From Bradyrhizobium diversitatis (GTDB lineage Bacteria > Pseudomonadota > Alphaproteobacteria > Rhizobiales > Xanthobacteraceae), in the NCBI RefSeq assembly GCF_016031635.1, contig NZ_JACEGD010000008.1, forward strand, positions 62,001-126,000: DNA of 64,000 nt, read 5' to 3'. The first letter of the stretch is position 1. Each line of letters starts with the position of its first letter. This document shows, in pieces, positions 59,223 to 64,000 of this stretch. The position numbers and the translations under genes are program-made. The notes beneath the pieces were generated by a model that was given only the letters and a program-made list of their open reading frames with translations, had not been told where the DNA came from and searched no databases.

Positions 59223-60752
59223 CTAGTTCAGCCGCTTCTGATTGGCCGTGTCGCGATACCAGTCGAACGGCTGCTCGTGGGTCGCGACCATCACGCTCTT
59301 GGTGTTGAAATGGTCGTTGAAGCTTTCGGCGCCGCATTCGCGGCCGATGCCGGAATCGTCGACGCCGCCCCAGGGCGAGGCCGGGTCGAGGCGGTGATGA
59401 TCGTTGATCCAGACGATGCCGGCCTTGACCGCGGCGGCGACACGGTGAGCGCGGGCGACGTCGCGGGTACGGATCGCTGCGGCGAGGCCGAACGGCGAGT
59501 CGTTGGCGAGCCGGAGCGCATCGGCCTCGTCCTTGAACGGTGTCACCGAGGTGAAGGGACCGAACACTTCCTCCTGGAAGATGCGCATGTCCGATTTGAC
59601 GTCGGCGAAGACCGTCGGCTCGACGAAATATCCGTTGTCGTGGCCCGGCACCTTGGCGGCAACGCCGCCGGTGACGAGACGCGCGCCGTCGGCGTGACCA
59701 TAGCCTGCATAGGTGAGAACGCGGTCGCGCTGCTTGGCCGAGATCACGGGGCCCATCTGGGTGCTGGGATCGAAGGGATCGCCGACGCGGATCGTGCGGG
59801 TCTTGGCCTGCAGCTTCTCCACGAACTCGTCGTAGATCGAGGCCTGGACGATGTGGCGCGAGGCGCAGACGCAGGTCTGCCCGGCGCCGATGAAGGCGCC
59901 GAACGCGGCATAGTTGACGGCGCGGTCCACGTCGAAATCGTCGAACACCATCACCGGCGTCTTGCCGCCGAGTTCCATGGTCTGATGCGCGAACACCTTT
60001 GCGGCCGCGCTGCCGGCGATGCGGCCGGCCTCCGTGCCGCCGGTCAGGACCAGCTTGTTGATGTCGCCGTGTTCGGCCAGCATCTTGCCGGCGGTGGGGC
60101 CGAGGCCGAGCACGATATTGAAGACGCCGGGCGGCAGGCCTGCTTCCGTGAAGATCTGCGCGAGCTTCAAGGTCGTGAGCGGCGTGTATTCGGACGGCTT
60201 CACCACGGTGACGCACCCGGTTGCCAGCACCACGGCGAGCGACTTGCACAGGATCATCAGGGGGTGATTGAACGGGGTGCAATTGGCGACGATGCCGATG
60301 GGGGTGCGGAGCGTGTAGTTCAGATAGGCGCCTTCGACGGGGATCACGGAGTCACGGCGCGACAAAGCGAGGCCGGCGAAGTAGCGGAAGAAATCGGGCA
60401 GGCGGGAGAGCTGGGCGCGGGTCTCGTTGACCGGGCGGCCGTTGTTGAGAGTCTCGAGCCGATACAGGCTGTCGAGATTGGCCTCGAACGCATCGGCGAG
60501 CTTGTTGACCAGTCTGGCCCTGGCGCGGGTGTCCATGCCGCCCCAGGCCTTGCCTTCGAAGGCTGCACGCGCGCTCTTCATCGCGCGGTCGATGTCTTCG
60601 GCGGTTGAATTGGGAATGCGGGCAATGACATCGCCGGTCGCGGGATTGCGGACGTCCAGCATCGCGCCGTCTCCGGCTTCGACTTCCCGTCCATCGATGA
60701 AATTGCCGAGGGTTTCGACGTCGATCGACGCGGGCTTCGAGGGAACGTTCAT
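59223..60752 (-). CDS. aldehyde dehydrogenase
   Basis: 509 residues from ATG 60752 (MNVPSKPASIDVETLGNFID); its start overlaps the gntR stop (ATGA). Catalytic cysteine C294 in GAGQTCVCASRH, general base E260 in HQTMELGGKTPVMV, and the NAD-binding TGGTEAGRIAGSAA are all intact. Similar to betaine/hydroxymuconic-type aldehyde dehydrogenases. Converts an aldehyde to its acid with NAD. In one operon with an FCD-type GntR and an MFS importer, so it is probably induced by the substrate. Confidence 0.87.
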   Translation of the reverse strand: MNVPSKPASIDVETLGNFIDGREVEAGDGAMLDVRNPATGDVIARIPNSTAEDIDRAMKSARAAFEGKAWGGMDTRARARLVNKLADAFEANLDSLYRLETLNNGRPVNETRAQLSRLPDFFRYFAGLALSRRDSVIPVEGAYLNYTLRTPIGIVANCTPFNHPLMILCKSLAVVLATGCVTVVKPSEYTPLTTLKLAQIFTEAGLPPGVFNIVLGLGPTAGKMLAEHGDINKLVLTGGTEAGRIAGSAAAKVFAHQTMELGGKTPVMVFDDFDVDRAVNYAAFGAFIGAGQTCVCASRHIVQASIYDEFVEKLQAKTRTIRVGDPFDPSTQMGPVISAKQRDRVLTYAGYGHADGARLVTGGVAAKVPGHDNGYFVEPTVFADVKSDMRIFQEEVFGPFTSVTPFKDEADALRLANDSPFGLAAAIRTRDVARAHRVAAAVKAGIVWINDHHRLDPASPWGGVDDSGIGRECGAESFNDHFNTKSVMVATHEQPFDWYRDTANQKRLN

Positions 60753-61423
60753 GATGACCTCTCTTCGACGATGACGGCGTTGCGCTTGAGCGCCGGCAGA
60801 ACGCGCTTTTCGGTGTCCCCGATGTGGGCCTTGATGATGCGCGCCGCGGTGCGCGTTTCGCGCTGCTGCATGGCGTCGATCAGTGCGACGTGCTCTGCGA
60901 CGAGCTTTGCGGGGTCGTGGCCCTTCAGGTTGGAAATGCTGACACGGACCAGCCGGTCGGCCTGGCCGATCAGGTCGCACAGCGCCGTTGCCATGCGGCG
61001 ATTGCCGGAGGCATGGGCCAGCGCAGTGTGGAAGCCGCGATTGTAGGCGATGAAGTCCTCGTGATTGCCCGCGAAGCGGCGGAATTCGTCGAGCGATTTC
61101 AAGACGCTGTCGGATGCGCTTTCGATCGCCTCTGCGACGCAGGCCGGCTCCAGTGCGAGTCGGAAGCGCAGGAGGTCGCGGGCATCGGAGAGCGAGATCG
61201 GCGTCACTCGGTAGCCCTGGCGCGGCTGCACCGTCACGAGGTGCTCGCGCTGGAGCCGCAGGAGCGCATCCCGAACCGGCTGCCGGCTCACCGAATAGCG
61301 CTCGGCAAGGTCTTGCTCGCGCATTTCATCGCCCGGCGTAAGCCGGCAGGCTAAAATATCAGCTCTGAGAAGATCGTAGATATTTTCGCGCAAAAGCATG
61401 ATTCTTTGGACCTCGTTGGCCAT
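60749..61423 (-). CDS. GntR-family regulator with FCD domain
   Basis: 224 residues from ATG 61423 (MANEVQRIMLLRENIYDLLR). Winged helix: ACRLTPGDEMREQDLAERYS then VSRQPVRDALLRLQREHLVT; FCD metal/ligand positions are in NRGFHTALAHASGNR and EHVALIDAMQQRE. The longer frame upstream to 61576 runs into the divergent gene and is not supported. Overlaps the ALDH start. A short palindrome TTGAT-TT-ATCAA lies in the divergent interval near 61480, a candidate operator. Confidence 0.82.
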   Translation of the reverse strand: MANEVQRIMLLRENIYDLLRADILACRLTPGDEMREQDLAERYSVSRQPVRDALLRLQREHLVTVQPRQGYRVTPISLSDARDLLRFRLALEPACVAEAIESASDSVLKSLDEFRRFAGNHEDFIAYNRGFHTALAHASGNRRMATALCDLIGQADRLVRVSISNLKGHDPAKLVAEHVALIDAMQQRETRTAARIIKAHIGDTEKRVLPALKRNAVIVEERSS

Positions 61424-61479
61424 AATCTGACAATCCTGATATTTCACGTCAAGAGGCAAATGCTTGAATTCCCTGACAG

Positions 61480-61491
61480 TTGATTTATCAA
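61480..61491. promoter_or_regulatory. short palindrome between divergent gntR and hydrolase, candidate operator
   Basis: TTGAT-TT-ATCAA inverted repeat, in the 121-bp gap between the GntR and alpha/beta-hydrolase starts. Position fits a shared operator, but the repeat is short and AT-rich, so the support is weak. Confidence 0.3.
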
Positions 61492-61544
61492 TCAATGGCC
61501 TCCGCGGCATGCCAGCCACCGACGAAGCTAGGGAAAGACCGAAT

Positions 61545-62318
61545 ATGGACAGGCTTCTTGCCAACGGGACCGTCAACGCCGCGCAGGCGGGCGAAGGACC
61601 TCCGCTGTTTCTTTTCCATTCGCTGCTATCGGATCGGGCCAGCTTCGATGCGATCGCGCCGGAGCTTGCGGGATCGTTTCAGACCATCGCGCCGGAGCTG
61701 CCCGGGTTCGGCCGTTCACGCACGGTCGAGGGCGGACTTGCTGCTGTCGCGGACCGGATGGCAGAGGCTGTGCGGGATGCCGCGGGCGGCGCGCCGTCGA
61801 TCGTGCTCGGCAATGGCTATGGCGGCTTCGTCGCCCTGCAGATGGCGATCCGGCATCCGGAGATCGCCAGCCGGCTTGTTCTCGCTGATTGCGGCGCGGC
61901 CTTTTCGGAGCCCGGACGCGAGGCATTTCGCAACATGGCAAAGGTGTCTCGGGCAAAGGGGCTGGAGGCCATCACTGACGTCGCGATGCGGCGCCTGTTC
62001 GCGCCCGAGTTTCAGGAGCGGCACCCCGACCTGATGCAGGATCGTCGCGCCGCATTCTTACGGACCGATCCCGATGTGTTTCGCAGCGCATGTGAGGCGT
62101 TGGCTAGCCTCGATCTCCGCGCCGAGCTTGCCGCGGTGAAAGTTCCGGTCCTCGTTCTGGTCGGCGAGCACGACGAAGCAACGCCTCCGCCGATGTCGCA
62201 CGAGCTGGCCGCTGGATTGCCGCACGCTGAGCTCAAGATCATTCCAGGATGCGCGCACGTGCCGCAGCTTCAATCGCCGCGGCAGTTTCTCGGAGCTCTC
62301 GAGGGATTCTTGCTCTGA
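61545..62318 (+). CDS. alpha/beta-hydrolase-fold protein without the nucleophile serine
   Basis: 257 residues from ATG 61545 (MDRLLANGTVNAAQAGEGPP), preceded by AGGGAAAG. The fold is clear: oxyanion loop LFLFHSLLSDRASF, nucleophile elbow LGNGYGGFVALQ, acid in VLVGEHDEATPP and histidine in PGCAHVPQ. The elbow reads G-N-G-Y-G, where hydrolases have G-x-S-x-G; the codon is GGC, one base from the serine codon AGC. It may be inactive, or act by a serine-free route. Divergent from the gntR-ALDH-MFS operon. Confidence 0.8.
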   Translation: MDRLLANGTVNAAQAGEGPPLFLFHSLLSDRASFDAIAPELAGSFQTIAPELPGFGRSRTVEGGLAAVADRMAEAVRDAAGGAPSIVLGNGYGGFVALQMAIRHPEIASRLVLADCGAAFSEPGREAFRNMAKVSRAKGLEAITDVAMRRLFAPEFQERHPDLMQDRRAAFLRTDPDVFRSACEALASLDLRAELAAVKVPVLVLVGEHDEATPPPMSHELAAGLPHAELKIIPGCAHVPQLQSPRQFLGALEGFLL

Positions 62319-62714
62319 CCTTCGCCCGGCCAGCGCCGGCCGCGTATCGGAAGCAGCGATGCCTTCCGAGCGGTTAATGGCGTCGGTGCAACGACGAACT
62401 CGCAATTGGCGATGTTGTCATTCTGCGCCTGTTTTGCCCGACGAGTCAAACCTTCGTGCCGACAGGGCAAGAGTCGCGGCGGACGAAATTCTTCAGTGAT
62501 TTCTACTTTGCATGGGGTTGTTTTCGCGTTTTTTGTCGGCGCGCTCCGCGGCCACAGCATCAGCTGTCAGATTCCGTATCGCGACGGGACCTCCTAAGAG
62601 TTTTTATACACAGTTCTGGCACGCTCCGCGCGTCAAGATCCGCAACCTGCATCGTCGCCTCTCATTGCGCGCACGAAAAGACGGGGACCTGCGGGCATCG
62701 AGGGGGCGTGAGCG
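62319..62714. other. 396-bp intergenic region with dispersed-repeat-like sequence
   Basis: Follows the alpha/beta-hydrolase. The part at 62417-62451 (GTCATTCTGCGCCTGTTTTG and CCCGACGAGTCAAAC) resembles a repeat I remember as common between Bradyrhizobium genes. A 63-codon frame here has a weak start and cysteine-rich low-complexity translation, so I did not call it. The end of the region should hold the promoter of the MFS gene at 62715. Confidence 0.4.
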
Positions 62715-63929
62715 ATGACTGCACTTGCTTCGGACACCGGCCGCGCGAAGGGCGGGATCGTGCCGATCCTGCTGTGCGTCGTGCCGTTCAGCCAGATTCC
62801 GCTCGATGCCTATACGCCCGGCCTGCCGCAGATGGTGGTGGATCTCGCCGCCGACGCGGCGTCGATGCAGAACACCGTCACCGCCTACATGCTCGGCATG
62901 AGCCTTGCCCTGGTGCCGGTCGGCATCGCCTCCGACACGCTCGGCCGCCGCAACGTCCTGCTCGCAGGGCTGTCGGTGCTGATCGCGATGAGCATCGCCT
63001 GCGCGCTGGCCACCAGCGCCTCGCTGCTGCTTGGCTTGCGCTTCCTGCAAGGCATCTGCGGCTGCACCTGCCTCGTTGTCGCCTATGCGGTCGCCGCCGA
63101 TTGCTTCCGCGGGCGCGAGCTCACTGCGATCTCGGGTCTGCTTGGAGCCGCATGGGGATTGGCGCCCGTGCTTGCGCCGGCAGCCGGCGGCTTCATCGTC
63201 GAGCTGACGTCGTGGCGCGGCGTCTTCGTGGTCATTGCGATCGCCGCGGCGATCGTTGCCACGATCGTCGTATTCCTTCTGCCTGAAACGTTGCCAGCGG
63301 AACGGCGTGCACCGTTCGATCCGCGCCGCACTGCCGGTATCTTGCGCGAGGCGCTCGTTCGTCGGGGCTTCCTGGCTTTCGTGCTGGTCTTCGCCGCTGT
63401 CGCCAGCGCGCAACTGGCATTCGGCGTCGTCGCGCCGTTCTTCTACCAGACTGGCCTCGGCTATTCGGCGGCCATCTACGGCCTCGTCGCGCTCGGCCTT
63501 GGCGGCGTCAATCTCGCCGGCGAACTGGGTTGCGCGCACTTCGCGCGCTTCATGCCGGCCCGCGTGATGGGCTTCGGCGCCTTCGCGCTATTCCTCGCCG
63601 GCGCCGCCGTCCTGACCGTAACAGGCATGACGCTGGGCCTCGATTTTGCGTCGATCACGATCGGCGGCGCGCTGGTGCTCGGCGGCTGCGGCGTGCTGTG
63701 CCCGATGATGTACGGCATGGCGCTCGGCCTGTTCGAGCGCGACCACGGCCTGATCGGCGGCCTGATCAGCGCGCTCTGCTATCTCGCGGTGAGCGGCGCC
63801 ATGGCGATCGCGGCGGTGCTGCCTGAAGCAACGCAGGCGCCGCTCGGATGGCTGTATCTCGGCCTCTGCGCCGTCGCCGGAACGCTGCTCGCGATCTCGC
63901 TGCCATCGGCGCGCCACTCACAGACTTAA
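62715..63929 (+). CDS. MFS drug-resistance transporter, Bcr/CflA-like
   Basis: 404 residues with 12 predicted spans. The start VPILLCVVPFSQIPLDAYTP and the motif LGMSLALVPVGIASDTLGRR then NVLLAGLSV match the Bcr/CflA subfamily of proton-drug antiporters (G-x-x-S-D-x-x-G-R-R loop). The second half has a normal C-terminal six-span set. Probably an exporter of small hydrophobic or purine-like compounds. 14 bp upstream of the next gene, so the two may be one operon. Confidence 0.82.
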   Translation: MTALASDTGRAKGGIVPILLCVVPFSQIPLDAYTPGLPQMVVDLAADAASMQNTVTAYMLGMSLALVPVGIASDTLGRRNVLLAGLSVLIAMSIACALATSASLLLGLRFLQGICGCTCLVVAYAVAADCFRGRELTAISGLLGAAWGLAPVLAPAAGGFIVELTSWRGVFVVIAIAAAIVATIVVFLLPETLPAERRAPFDPRRTAGILREALVRRGFLAFVLVFAAVASAQLAFGVVAPFFYQTGLGYSAAIYGLVALGLGGVNLAGELGCAHFARFMPARVMGFGAFALFLAGAAVLTVTGMTLGLDFASITIGGALVLGGCGVLCPMMYGMALGLFERDHGLIGGLISALCYLAVSGAMAIAAVLPEATQAPLGWLYLGLCAVAGTLLAISLPSARHSQT

Positions 63930-63943
63930 GGGAGGAACCAATC

Positions 63944-64000
63944 ATGACCACCGTTGCCATTCGCGGCACGTTCTTCGACTTCGTCGACGATCCCTGGAAG
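63944..64000 (+). CDS. guaD: guanine deaminase-like protein (partial, 5' end only)
   Basis: Only 19 residues are visible, MTTVAIRGTFFDFVDDPWK, which resemble the N-terminus of bacterial guanine deaminases (RGTFFDF, D-D-P-W-K), although the metal motifs are off the window. A strong GGAGGAACC ribosome-binding site precedes the ATG at 63944. The adjacent Bcr/CflA-like exporter would fit a purine context. Identification is provisional. Confidence 0.5.
   Translation, partial: MTTVAIRGTFFDFVDDPWK

Noticed and set aside
62406..62597. 63-codon frame after the alpha/beta-hydrolase
   Set aside because: Weak start, overlaps a repeat-like sequence, and its cysteine/arginine-rich translation has no family.
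1..64000. CRISPR arrays, tRNA/rRNA genes, transposases, phage or defence systems
   Set aside because: I saw no regularly spaced repeats, cloverleaf-like stretches, transposase motifs or phage genes. The HerA-type ATPase lacks a nuclease partner, so I do not call it a defence system.

Overview
The window reads as a G+C-rich alphaproteobacterial chromosome segment, most likely Bradyrhizobium or a close relative. The grounds are a rhizobial very-long-chain fatty acid (VLCFA) gene set at the left edge (acpXL, fabZXL and two ketosynthases), many ABC/TetR/GntR catabolic islands, and several families of short dispersed palindromes. I found no rRNA, tRNA, CRISPR array, transposase or phage gene.

Layout. 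0-2.8 kb: lipid A VLCFA genes on the minus strand. 3-8 kb: ordinary genes (ParB-like, MgtC, AhpD-like, HerA-type ATPase) and small proteins. 8.3-9.4 kb: a lone extradiol dioxygenase. 9.5-24.3 kb: a nicotinate island with a NicAB-type molybdenum dehydrogenase fused to three haem c sites, 6-hydroxynicotinate reductase, a UPF0280 and an AA_synth protein, a LivJ-HM-G-F-type ABC importer, a MarR regulator, an enamidase and a ferredoxin-NADP reductase. 24.3-29.5 kb: P450, four tiny hydrophilic proteins, DUF763, MscS. 29.7-35.8 kb: TetR-controlled lower pathway (LigI-like lactonase, GalB-like hydratase, LigK-like aldolase, Pht5-like decarboxylase, dehydrogenase) with a Bug-type binding protein. 35.9-42.8 kb: a GntR island with two amidohydrolases and a NitT/TauT-type ABC importer. 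42.9-52.1 kb: an amino-acid-type binding protein, acyl-CoA ligase and dehydrogenase, Baeyer-Villiger-type monooxygenase, transglycosylase, several small proteins including a 27/30-residue minus-strand pair, and MaoC. 52.2-57.6 kb: RND efflux pair with a divergent TetR. 57.8-62.3 kb: GntR-ALDH-MFS operon and a divergent alpha/beta-hydrolase lacking its nucleophile serine. 62.7-64 kb: Bcr/CflA-type MFS and the start of a probable guanine deaminase.

How the genes work together. The nicotinate island joins an aerobic-type hydroxylase (NicAB) to the reductive branch known from Eubacterium barkeri (reductase, enamidase), with a ferredoxin reductase as a plausible electron source. Its divergent promoters share a TTYGTGTACRAAYG-like palindrome, probably the MarR site. 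A different palindrome, TTTGTAC-N4-GTACAAA, lies in a nearly identical 45-bp promoter found at both the lone dioxygenase (8.25 kb) and the TetR operon (30.8 kb), linking loci 22 kb apart. A third element, TGCATGCA followed by STTTG, marks three promoters around the GntR gene at 37.7-38.4 kb. Function calls rest on motifs I could read and remembered family knowledge; no database search was run.
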